This document shows positions 1-6,128 of a DNA stretch of 6,128 bases, piece by piece; the stretch's first letter is position 1; every line of letters starts with the position of its first letter. A program made the translations under genes and the position numbers. Origin of the DNA: Clostridia bacterium (GTDB lineage Bacteria > Bacillota > Clostridia > Oscillospirales > Acutalibacteraceae). A model generated the notes under the pieces. The model had not been told where the DNA came from and did not search any database. It worked only from the letters and a program-made list of their open reading frames with translations. Where the stretch lies: assembly GCA_900759575.1 (NCBI GenBank), contig CAAEVU010000216.1, forward strand, positions 1-6,128. The letters run 5' to 3'.

Positions 1-852
1 GCGGAAGCTATGCGGGACGGAAAAATTTTGGAAGCGAAAGCTATGATGTGCGATTCCAAGCACAACTTGATCGTGGATTTGAAATTCATGCGCGGATTGA
101 TCCCTCGGGAAGAAGGGGCGATTGGCATACGGGATGGTTCTGTACGGGACATTGCCATTCTTTCCAGGGTAAACAGGCCCGTGTGCTTTCTGGTACAGGA
201 TTTTATCCGGGATGAATACGGGCGCATTACGGCGCTGCTTTCCAGACGTGCGGCACAGGAAAAATGCCGAGAAGAATTTATTTGCGCCCTTTCCCCCGGC
301 GACGTGATCGACGCCCGAGTGACACACATTGAGCCGTTTGGAGTGTTTGCGGACATTGGTTGTGGGATCGTTTCCCTGCTGCCCATCGATTCCATTTCCG
401 TGTCTCGCATCGAACATCCACGGGAGCGCTTCCTGGTGGGAATGGATATTCGGGCCATTGTCAAATGTCGGGAGAAAAGCAGGGTCACTCTTTCCCACAA
501 AGAGCTGCTGGGCACTTGGGAAGAAAACGCCAACCGGTTTCGTCCTGGGGAAACAGTGGGAGGAATCATTCGCAGCATGGAAAGTTACGGGGTGTTTGTG
601 GAATTGACCCCCAACTTGGCTGGACTGGCGGAGATCAAGGAAAATGTTTACCCAGGTCAACAAGCCAGCGTGTTTATCAAGAGCATTCTCCCCAGCAGAA
701 TGAAGGTAAAACTGATCATCATCGAGACATTTGACCCGGAACCCAGAAAGCCTGCTCCCCCAGAGTACTTTTTCCAAGGGGATCATATGGATGAATTCAT
801 CTACTCTCCCCCACAGTGCGAAAAACATATAGCCACGTATTTTAACAGGTAA
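1..852 (+). CDS. S1 RNA-binding domain protein (ribosomal protein S1-like), 5' end outside window
   Basis: Multi-OB-fold RNA-binding protein, probably bound to mRNA or the ribosome in the cytoplasm. Counting from the first visible ATG (position 10), residues 5-80 look like a divergent S1-type fold (HNLIVDL, RGLIPREEGA). Residues 96-164 are a canonical S1 domain (PGDVIDARV, FGVFADIGCG, ending RVTLSHKELLG). Residues 178-239 are a second, more divergent one (PGETVGGIIRS, YGVFVELTPNLAGL). The tail (YSPPQCEK) follows a Pro-rich linker. This three-domain layout of roughly 300 residues fits the short S1-like proteins of Clostridia rather than the six-domain S1 of Proteobacteria. The frame is open to the left edge (codons GCG GAA GCT) and there is no ribosome binding site before ATG 10, so I infer that the true start lies upstream. 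The gene converges on clpC and shares its terminator. The S1 assignment is firm; whether it is the true ribosomal S1 is uncertain. Confidence 0.88.
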   Translation, partial: AEAMRDGKILEAKAMMCDSKHNLIVDLKFMRGLIPREEGAIGIRDGSVRDIAILSRVNRPVCFLVQDFIRDEYGRITALLSRRAAQEKCREEFICALSPGDVIDARVTHIEPFGVFADIGCGIVSLLPIDSISVSRIEHPRERFLVGMDIRAIVKCREKSRVTLSHKELLGTWEENANRFRPGETVGGIIRSMESYGVFVELTPNLAGLAEIKENVYPGQQASVFIKSILPSRMKVKLIIIETFDPEPRKPAPPEYFFQGDHMDEFIYSPPQCEKHIATYFNR

Positions 853-899
853 AAAGAAAGCTCCCAGCCGGGAATATTCCCAAGCTGGGAGTTTTCTTT
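853..899. terminator. Bidirectional rho-independent terminator between S1 gene and clpC
   Basis: The left arm 853-868 (AAAGAAAGCTCCCAGC) pairs with 884-899 (GCTGGGAGTTTTCTTT) over 16 positions with a single G-U wobble. The loop region contains a further self-complementary 12-mer, GGGAATATTCCC (870-881). The arms are A-rich on the left and T-rich on the right, so each strand reads as a GC stem followed by a T tract. It begins just after the S1 stop and ends 2 nt before the clpC stop on the other strand. It therefore serves as terminator for both converging units and marks the 3' end of the ctsR operon. Confidence 0.9.
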
Positions 900-901
900 A
901 T

Positions 902-3394
902 TTATTCTGTGGTTTCAGAAGTGGTAGCAGGTTCAACCGGCTCAAAAACAAACTTACCATCGCTGAAATCGCAGCGGTAAGATTTATTCGCGGTGATGGC
1001 ACCTTCCAACATCTTTTCAGAGATGGGGTCTTCCAACTGGCTCTGGATCACACGACGCAACGGACGGGCACCGTAGTTGGGGTCGTAACCCTTTTCCGCC
1101 ACTGCTTCCACAGCTGCGGTGGTAAACTCCATGGCAATGTCCATATCCTGAAGCTTCTTCTTCAAGGTGACAAGCATCTTGTCAGCGATCTTCGCGGTGT
1201 CTTCCTTGGTCAGCTTGTGGAACACGATGATGTCATCCACACGGTTCAGGAACTCAGGGCGGAACAGGGCTTTCAATTCGCCCATGACCAATTCCTTGGT
1301 CTTCTCAAAGTCAGCTTCCTCTGCAGTTTCGCCGGAGGTCTCCTGGCTGAAGCCCAGATTCTTCTGCTTCTCAGTGATCAAGCGTGCGCCTACGTTAGAG
1401 GTCATGATGATCACAGTGTTCTTAAAGTCCACGGTTTTGCCCTGGGAATCGGTGACACGGCCATCTTCCAAGATCTGCAGCAGGATGTTGAACACATCCG
1501 GATGGGCTTTCTCGATTTCATCGAACAACACCACGGAATAGGGTTTTGTCCGTACGGCCTCCGTCAGCTGGCCGCCTTCATCGAAGCCCACATATCCGGG
1601 AGGAGAACCCACCAGACGGGATACCGTGTGCTTCTCCATGTATTCGGACATATCGAACCGAACCATGGCTTTTTCATCCCCGAACATTGCTTCAGCAAGG
1701 GCTTTGCACAGCTCCGTTTTACCAACACCGGTAGGTCCTAAGAAGATGAAAGAACCAATAGGACGGTTTTTATCTTTCAGACCCACACGGCCACGGCGGA
1801 TCGCTTTTGCAATGGCGGTAACAGCTTCATCCTGGCCGATGACACGCTTGTGCAGAGTGTCTTCCAACCGCAGCAGCCGCTGGCTTTCTTCCTCGGTAAG
1901 CTGGGATACCGGCACGCCGGTCCACATAGAGACAATATCGGCAATGTCGCTGGGAACGACCACGCTGTTGCTCCGCTCATTTTTGGCAGTCCACTCGTCC
2001 TTGGCATGCTCCAACTGCTCTTGCAGCTCTTTCTCCTTGTCACGGAGGGAAGCAGCCCGCTCAAAATCCTGAGCATTCACGGCAGCGGCTTTATCGATCT
2101 CAATATCTTTGATCTTCTTTTCCAACTCCTGAAGATTTTCAGGGGCGGTAAAGGTACGCAGACGCACACGGGAAGCTGCTTCATCGATCAGGTCGATGGC
2201 TTTGTCCGGCAGGTAACGGTCCGCAATATAACGGGAGGAAAGCTTCACAGCCGACTCGATGGCTTCGTCGGTGATTTGCACCTTGTGATGAGCTTCATAC
2301 CGGTCTTTCAAGCCCTTCAAAATGGTGATGGCCTCCTCTTCGGAAGGTTCACCCACCATGACAGGCTGGAACCGACGTTCCAAAGCAGCATCCTTTTCGA
2401 TGTGCTTACGGTACTCGTTGATAGTGGTGGCGCCGATGACCTGGAAATCACCACGGGCCAGAGCAGGTTTCAGAATGTTGGCGGCATCTGCCGAGCCTTC
2501 CGCAGAACCAGCACCGATAATGGTGTGCAGCTCATCGATGAACAGGATAATGTTTCCGTCGGCTTTCACTTCGTCGATGGCACTCTTGATCCGTTCCTCA
2601 AAGTCGCCACGGTATTTCGTACCGGCTACCATACCGGTCAGGTCCAGAGAGATCAGACGTTTATTCTTCAACAGCTCCGGCACTTCCCCGGCCTGAATTT
2701 TCAGCGCCAAGCCCTCCGCCACAGCTGTTTTACCTACACCGGGCTCGCCGATCAACACAGGGTTGTTTTTCGTACGACGGCACAGGATCTGAATTACACG
2801 CTCAATTTCGGTCTGACGGCCGATGACAGGGTCAATTTTGCCCTGGGCAGCCAACTGGGTCAAGTCTCTGCCAAACTGATCCAAAGCTTTGCCGCTTTGT
2901 TTTCCTTCTTCCCCAGCGCCAGGGGTCCCTTCCCCCTTGTTGCCAAAGGAAGCGTTGTTCAGCATGGAAGAAAGTTCAGAGACGATCCGATTGGGGTCAG
3001 CGCCCAAAATCTGCAAAAACCGCATGGCGTAACTTTGGCCGTCCTCAATAATGGCAATGAGCAAATGCTCTGTGCCCACATAAGCGTTGTGAAGCTGGGC
3101 ACCTGCCACGGCAGCTACCTGGAGAATCCGCTTTGTACGAGGGGTGAACTCATCGGGAGACAGCGAGGTAGGCTCCCCGGTGCCGATTCGTTCCCGAATG
3201 AGTTTTTCGTAAGCTTCTGCGGTGATCCCCAATTTATTCAGCACGGTGTATGCCACACCAGTGCCTTCCTTTAACAAGCCCAGCATTACGTGTTCGCTGC
3301 CCACGTAATCGTGGCCCAGCTCCTCTGCGGAAGCAATGGCCAAGTTCATGGCGTTGTTCGCTTTTTCCGTAAATCCGTTGAAACGGTATGTCAT
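902..3394 (-). CDS. clpC: ATP-dependent Clp protease ATP-binding subunit ClpC
   Basis: AAA+ unfoldase (830 aa, normal for ClpC) that unfolds substrates and passes them into ClpP. Domains in order: Clp N-domain double repeat (about 1-145; it binds adaptors and phospho-arginine in this family); AAA-1 with Walker A GEPGVGKT (216-223), pore loop KYRG (260-263), Walker B IILFIDELHT (282-291) and arginine-finger region ALERRFQ; coiled-coil middle domain with a UVR motif (about 432-461), diagnostic of ClpC versus ClpA/ClpB; AAA-2 with Walker A GPTGVGKT (553-560), pore loop GYVGF, Walker B VVLFDEIE (621-628), ClpP-docking tripeptide LGF (680-682) and sensor-2 GARPLRR (775-781). The start MTYRFNGFTEKAN was chosen over an ATG 27 nt upstream because AAGGAG lies 8 nt before it and the family begins this way. 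It is the last gene of the operon, 5 nt after mcsB. No radA or disA follows, unlike in Bacillus. Confidence 0.98.
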   Translation of the reverse strand: MTYRFNGFTEKANNAMNLAIASAEELGHDYVGSEHVMLGLLKEGTGVAYTVLNKLGITAEAYEKLIRERIGTGEPTSLSPDEFTPRTKRILQVAAVAGAQLHNAYVGTEHLLIAIIEDGQSYAMRFLQILGADPNRIVSELSSMLNNASFGNKGEGTPGAGEEGKQSGKALDQFGRDLTQLAAQGKIDPVIGRQTEIERVIQILCRRTKNNPVLIGEPGVGKTAVAEGLALKIQAGEVPELLKNKRLISLDLTGMVAGTKYRGDFEERIKSAIDEVKADGNIILFIDELHTIIGAGSAEGSADAANILKPALARGDFQVIGATTINEYRKHIEKDAALERRFQPVMVGEPSEEEAITILKGLKDRYEAHHKVQITDEAIESAVKLSSRYIADRYLPDKAIDLIDEAASRVRLRTFTAPENLQELEKKIKDIEIDKAAAVNAQDFERAASLRDKEKELQEQLEHAKDEWTAKNERSNSVVVPSDIADIVSMWTGVPVSQLTEEESQRLLRLEDTLHKRVIGQDEAVTAIAKAIRRGRVGLKDKNRPIGSFIFLGPTGVGKTELCKALAEAMFGDEKAMVRFDMSEYMEKHTVSRLVGSPPGYVGFDEGGQLTEAVRTKPYSVVLFDEIEKAHPDVFNILLQILEDGRVTDSQGKTVDFKNTVIIMTSNVGARLITEKQKNLGFSQETSGETAEEADFEKTKELVMGELKALFRPEFLNRVDDIIVFHKLTKEDTAKIADKMLVTLKKKLQDMDIAMEFTTAAVEAVAEKGYDPNYGARPLRRVIQSQLEDPISEKMLEGAITANKSYRCDFSDGKFVFEPVEPATTSETTE

Positions 3395-3399
3395 ATCAC

Positions 3400-4432
<1,033 letters not shown>

Positions 4433-4440
<8 letters not shown>

Positions 4441-4948
4441 GGTTTTCCATCTCCTTGATCTCGTCTCGCAATACGGCGGCGGTTTCAAAATCCTGTTTTT
4501 CAATGGCTTGCTTTAACAAGCGCTTCTTTTCATCCAAGGGCGATTCCTGCACGGGCATCATCTGGTGTTGACCACCGCTGATTTGCAACGCCGAACCGCC
4601 CGGTACCTTCCCTTTGTGATGGGTGGTCCCATGGATCCTTTGGATCACCGGCAGCAGCTGGTTACGGAATGTAGTATAGCAATCTGCGCAGCCGATTTTG
4701 CCGGACTGGGTGATCTCCTCAAAACTGGCGCCGCAAGTGGGACAACGGGTCACTTGGCTGGAAGAAAAATCGTTGCCGATAAATCCGCCCAGCAAATTTC
4801 CAAAGTCCATACCCCAGTTGGAAAAAATGTTGCTGTACCCTTTTTGCTTGGCACAGTCTGCACAGAGATGGTATTCTGTCAATTTTCCATTGACAATGGT
4901 CTTTATATGAGTTGTAGCGGTCCTTTTCCCGCAGGATTGACACAGCAT
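4433..4948 (-). CDS. mcsA: McsA, zinc-finger activator of the McsB arginine kinase
   Basis: Small zinc-binding protein (171 aa) that in characterised Firmicutes binds and activates McsB and modulates CtsR. Four CxxC pairs are visible: C3-C6, C29-C32, C69-C72 and C87-C90, enough for two tetracysteine zinc sites. Residues about 137-169 form a UVR motif (LDEKKRLLKQAIEKQDFETA region), closely like the one in ClpC of the same operon (QDFExAAxLRD in both). The linker between (about 104-135) is Gly/His/Gln-rich and probably flexible. The start ATG at 4948 gives MLCQSCGKR and is preceded by GGGGG 7 nt upstream. The gene begins 13 nt after the ctsR stop, and its last 8 nt overlap mcsB. The length and Cys pattern are normal for the family, with no sign of damage. 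Confidence 0.96.
4451..4456 (-). promoter_or_regulatory. mcsB ribosome binding site within mcsA
   Basis: AAGGAG on the minus strand, 10 nt before the ATG at 4440 and inside the mcsA reading frame (codons for Ile-Lys-Glu near its C-terminus). It supports the MAELTKW start and rejects the 21-residue longer form. Confidence 0.8.
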
Positions 4949-4961
4949 AACAATTCCCCCT

Positions 4962-5414
4962 TTATGTTCTGGTGGCTAGGAGCATATTCTTATAAATGGC
5001 TGCACGTACCGTATCTCGGATCTCCTTGGGAACGGCGGCTAACGCGTGTTCCGAACACGCAGCTTGAATCAAGCTGGCCGCGGAAGAATCCAACATGCCG
5101 TTTTGCAGCAGGTTGGAGGTCATGGCCCTGGCCGTAGCGGTGTCCAAGCTGTCCCCCACCCCATTGACAATATGCATGATCATATCGGATTTAGAAAGTC
5201 GCATCCGGGTGATTCGGATATATCCGCCGCCACCCCGCCGGCTTTCTACGATGTAGCCCTGTTCAGGTGTGAACCGGGAAGTGAGCACGTAGTTGATTTG
5301 GCTGGGAACACATCCCAGATAGTTGGCAAGTTCATTCCGCTGAATCTCAGCAGTGCCGTTTTCCTGGTTCAGTAAGTCTAAAATATATTTCGCAACGCTG
5401 TCACTAATACGCAT
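4962..5414 (-). CDS. ctsR: CtsR, transcriptional repressor of class III stress genes
   Basis: DNA-binding dimeric repressor of clp/heat-shock genes, intrinsically heat-sensing in this family. The 150 residues are typical. Residues about 25-50 form the helix-turn-helix (ELANYLGCVPSQINYVLTSR). Residues 53-68 (GYIVESRRGGGGYIRI) form the beta-wing with a glycine-rich GGGG loop at 61-64, the known thermosensor, next to arginines R59-R60, a place where McsB modifies CtsR in Geobacillus/Bacillus. The C-terminal half (about 75-150) is the dimerisation/McsB-contact domain. First gene of the operon; two CtsR operators flank its promoter, so it is autoregulated. The ATG at 5414 is the first start in frame (an in-frame TGA lies 9 nt upstream). 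The best Shine-Dalgarno is unusually distant (14 nt) and better placed for an out-of-frame ATG at 5419. Confidence 0.97.
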   Translation of the reverse strand: MRISDSVAKYILDLLNQENGTAEIQRNELANYLGCVPSQINYVLTSRFTPEQGYIVESRRGGGGYIRITRMRLSKSDMIMHIVNGVGDSLDTATARAMTSNLLQNGMLDSSAASLIQAACSEHALAAVPKEIRDTVRAAIYKNMLLATRT

Positions 5415-5428
5415 TTCATTTCACCGAT

Positions 5429-5433
5429 CCTCC
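5429..5433 (-). promoter_or_regulatory. ctsR Shine-Dalgarno with unusual spacing
   Basis: GGAGG on the minus strand lies 14 nt before the ctsR ATG (5414), longer than the usual 5-10 nt. It is 9 nt before an out-of-frame ATG at 5419. A weaker GGTGA (5425-5421) lies 6 nt before the ctsR ATG and may be the working site. Confidence 0.55.
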
Positions 5434-5460
5434 ATATATATCACATTTATATTTTCTGCC

Positions 5461-5477
5461 TTTGACTTTCTTTGACT
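5461..5477 (-). promoter_or_regulatory. CtsR operator 1 (downstream of the -10 box)
   Basis: On the minus strand this reads AGTCAAA-GAA-AGTCAAA, a perfect tandem heptad of the CtsR consensus (RGTCAAA-N3-RGTCAAA). It starts 3 nt downstream of the -10 hexamer of the ctsR promoter, so it should cover the transcription start and block initiation when CtsR is bound. Confidence 0.93.
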
Positions 5478-5480
5478 TTA

Positions 5481-5508
5481 ATTATACCCAATTTCTCTTG
5501 AAGGTCAA
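5481..5508 (-). promoter_or_regulatory. Sigma-A promoter of the ctsR-mcsA-mcsB-clpC operon
   Basis: On the minus strand, -35 TTGACC (5508-5503), a 16-nt spacer, and a consensus -10 TATAAT (5486-5481). The expected start of transcription is near 5474, leaving a leader of about 60 nt. The -35 hexamer is itself the complement of a CtsR half-site (GGTCAA), so repressor and polymerase would compete for the same bases. Confidence 0.88.
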
Positions 5509-5525
5509 GGTCAAACAAAGTCAAA
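5503..5525 (+). promoter_or_regulatory. CtsR operator 2 plus an extra half-site (over and upstream of the -35)
   Basis: On the plus strand 5509-5525 reads GGTCAAA-CAA-AGTCAAA, a perfect CtsR tandem heptad in the opposite orientation to operator 1. Directly before it, 5503-5509 reads GGTCAAG, a third near-perfect heptad that shares one G with the next. The three heptads cover the -35 hexamer and the region just upstream of it. Confidence 0.9.
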
Positions 5526-5546
5526 TAAAATTATTTGGTGAAGCCG

Positions 5547-5586
5547 ATCTCGCTCAATCTCTTAAAATCTCTTGTTTTCTCTTGAA
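5547..5586. repeat. 10-bp-phased TCTC repeat in the spacer upstream of the ctsR promoter
   Basis: TCTC occurs at 5548, 5558, 5568 and 5578, exactly 10 bp apart; the last three are extended to TCTCTT (AAGAGA on the other strand). The motif TTTCTCTTGAA at 5576-5586 recurs at 5492-5502, inside the spacer of the ctsR promoter. The spacer 5526-5660 is otherwise AT-rich and shows no convincing coding region. Function unknown. Confidence 0.5.
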
Positions 5587-5620
5587 ATCAAAAATTTTAA
5601 AAATTCTTTTGCCCGGCTGT

Positions 5621-5648
5621 AACACTTTTTTTCTCCCACCATAAGATA
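5621..5648 (+). promoter_or_regulatory. Possible sigma-K-like promoter of the Cys-rich mini-protein gene
   Basis: CATAAGATA at 5640-5648 matches the sigma-K -10 consensus CATAnnnTA exactly. AACA at 5621-5624 fits the short mACm -35 element, with a spacer of 15 nt, slightly shorter than the usual 16-17. No good sigma-A promoter is seen in the same stretch. The motif is short and AT-rich sequence can produce it by chance, so this is tentative. Confidence 0.35.
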
Positions 5649-5660
5649 GAGTGTAATTCG

Positions 5661-5668
5661 AAAGGAGG
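5661..5668 (+). promoter_or_regulatory. Strong ribosome binding site of the mini-protein gene
   Basis: AAAGGAGG ends 9 nt before the ATG at 5678. It is the best Shine-Dalgarno in the window and the main reason to treat this very short frame as a real gene. Confidence 0.85.
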
Positions 5669-5677
5669 CTTTCCAAT

Positions 5678-5806
5678 ATGTGTAACGGAAACTGCTCTTG
5701 GCTCATTATCATCCTCATCCTGCTGTGCTGCTGCGGTGGCAATGGCTTCTGCTCCAACAACAGCAACGACTGCGGTTGCGGTAACTGCGGCGGCTGCGGC
5801 TGCTAA
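5678..5806 (+). CDS. Cys/Gly-rich 42-residue membrane-anchored-like mini-protein
   Basis: A 42-residue protein too short for usual gene callers. It starts MCNGNCSW, followed by a hydrophobic run LIIILILL (9-16) and a CCCGG turn (17-21), then a tail ending CGCGNCGGCGC. It has 11 cysteines (2, 6, 17-19, 25, 32, 34, 37, 40, 42) and 9 glycines. The hydrophobic segment is short for a full transmembrane helix but could anchor it or drive self-association; the tail could bind metal or form disulfide cross-links. Support for being real: perfect AAAGGAGG 9 nt upstream, a terminator downstream, and a compositional pattern (short WIIILLL plus Cys/Gly repeats) that I recognise from small clostridial proteins often named 'chorion class high-cysteine' proteins. 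That name reflects composition, not homology to insect chorion. A spore-coat or envelope role is inference from Cys-rich coat proteins and the possible sigma-K-like promoter. Confidence 0.8.
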   Translation: MCNGNCSWLIIILILLCCCGGNGFCSNNSNDCGCGNCGGCGC

Positions 5807-5825
5807 AGGACCCTTAGTTCGCCTT

Positions 5826-5868
5826 GTATCCGTGGGGTAGCCTTTAAACAGGCTTGATCCCCGGACAC
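5826..5868 (+). other. Imperfect hairpin in the 3' untranslated region of the mini-protein gene
   Basis: GTATCCGTGGGG (5826-5837) can pair with TCCCCGGACAC (5858-5868) with one mismatch, one bulge and a terminal G-U pair. Above it an inner GCCT/AGGC stem (5840-5843 with 5850-5853) closes a TTAAAC loop. It has no T tract, so it is not a terminator by itself. It lies between the stop codon and the true terminator and could stabilise the mRNA or be part of a small RNA. Confidence 0.45.
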
Positions 5869-5871
5869 ACA

Positions 5872-5910
5872 AAAAGCCCTTCCCTCTCGATTAGAGTGGG
5901 AAGGGCTTTT
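5872..5910. terminator. Bidirectional rho-independent terminator between mini-protein and TSCPD genes
   Basis: AAAAGCCCTTCCC (5872-5884) pairs perfectly with GGGAAGGGCTTTT (5898-5910). Inside, a T-T mismatch is followed by CTC/GAG and a GATTA loop. The plus strand continues as CTTATTCTATT. The minus strand arm ends in TTTTT, so it can stop transcription of both converging genes. Confidence 0.92.
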
Positions 5911-5927
5911 CTTATTCTATTGTCTCT

Positions 5928-6128
5928 TTACAGAGAGATTCTGCCGTCTTCTACAGCCTGGCTCAAAGCCTGTGCCAGCTGATCGGGGCAAGAAGTGGGC
6001 CGAGAACCGCAGTGAATTCCCTTGCACCGTTTCAAATATTCTTTAACTTCCATGCCTTTAGCCAAAGCAGCCACACCTTGTGTATTGCCGTTGCAGCCAC
6101 CGGTAAACTTTACGGACTGGATCACTCC
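5928..6128 (-). CDS. TSCPD-domain protein, 5' end outside window
   Basis: C-terminal 66 residues of a small protein of the TSCPD family (stand-alone members are about 80-90 aa and found widely in Clostridia). Visible signatures are VKFTGGCNGNTQGV near the left end of the translation and GIHCGSRPTSCPDQLAQAL near the right. Four cysteines are visible (in GGC, RCK, IHC and TSC), which may bind metal. The same domain occurs at the C-terminus of some B12-dependent ribonucleotide reductases, but the stand-alone proteins have no established function that I know of. The GTG at 6125 could be read as a start but lies in the usual DGVIQSVKF context, where family members have more residues before it, and it has no ribosome binding site in view. 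I therefore take the frame as continuing past the right edge. It converges on the mini-protein gene and shares its terminator. Confidence 0.9.
   Translation of the reverse strand, partial: GVIQSVKFTGGCNGNTQGVAALAKGMEVKEYLKRCKGIHCGSRPTSCPDQLAQALSQAVEDGRISL

Noticed and set aside
1850..3274. A 474-codon open frame on the plus strand opposite clpC
   Set aside because: It is fully antisense to the strongly conserved clpC gene, shows no recognisable domain, and has a composition expected from the complement of clpC codons.
4441..4503. A 21-residue longer N-terminus for McsB
   Set aside because: It lies within mcsA, is basic and not family-like, and the internal ATG at 4440 has a good ribosome binding site and the usual MAELTKWYE-type start.
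5462..5644. A 60-codon open frame on the plus strand in the intergenic region
   Set aside because: It begins inside a CtsR operator, covers the promoter and AT-rich spacer, and lacks a Shine-Dalgarno.
5826..5868. Possible tRNA or known riboswitch in the structured stretch
   Set aside because: There is no cloverleaf, no TTCGAA-type T loop in the right place, and no motif of a riboswitch class that I recognise; it is only an imperfect hairpin.
5597..5872. A 91-codon Ala-rich open frame on the minus strand opposite the mini-protein
   Set aside because: The poly-Ala run is the complement of Cys/Gly codons, and the frame crosses the 3' hairpin and the mini-protein gene; it has no ribosome binding site or recognisable domain.

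Overview
The window looks like chromosomal DNA of an anaerobic, low-to-mid GC Firmicute, most likely a member of the Clostridia of the Oscillospiraceae/Ruminococcaceae kind. The evidence is an intact ctsR-mcsA-mcsB-clpC heat-shock operon, strong AGGAGG-type ribosome binding sites, a clostridial three-OB-fold S1 protein, a tiny Cys/Gly-rich protein of a type common in Clostridia, and a TSCPD-domain protein. The taxonomic placement is an inference from gene content and protein style, not from a database search.

Layout, left to right. At 1-852 (+) is the 3' part of an S1 RNA-binding protein gene that probably starts left of the window. At 853-899 is a long hairpin shared by two converging transcription units. 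At 902-5414 (-) is the class III stress operon, read right to left: ctsR (5414-4962), mcsA (4948-4433), mcsB (4440-3400) and clpC (3394-902). Its genes overlap or are 5-13 nt apart. Its promoter (TTGACC-16-TATAAT, 5508-5481) lies between two perfect CtsR operators in opposite orientation. At 5526-5660 is an AT-rich spacer containing a 10-bp-phased TCTC repeat. At 5678-5806 (+) is a 42-residue protein with 11 cysteines, preceded by a possible sigma-K-like promoter and followed by two hairpins, the second a bidirectional terminator. At 5928-6128 (-) is the 3' part of a TSCPD-domain gene cut by the right edge.

How the operon works (established for this family). CtsR represses the operon. McsB is a protein-arginine kinase activated by the zinc-finger protein McsA; it inactivates CtsR under heat and tags damaged proteins with phospho-arginine. 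ClpC, an AAA+ unfoldase, feeds tagged proteins to ClpP, which is not encoded here. All key motifs I could check are present, so the module looks functional. It is a known system. The least characterised element is the Cys-rich mini-protein locus, with its possible sporulation-type promoter and structured 3' region.
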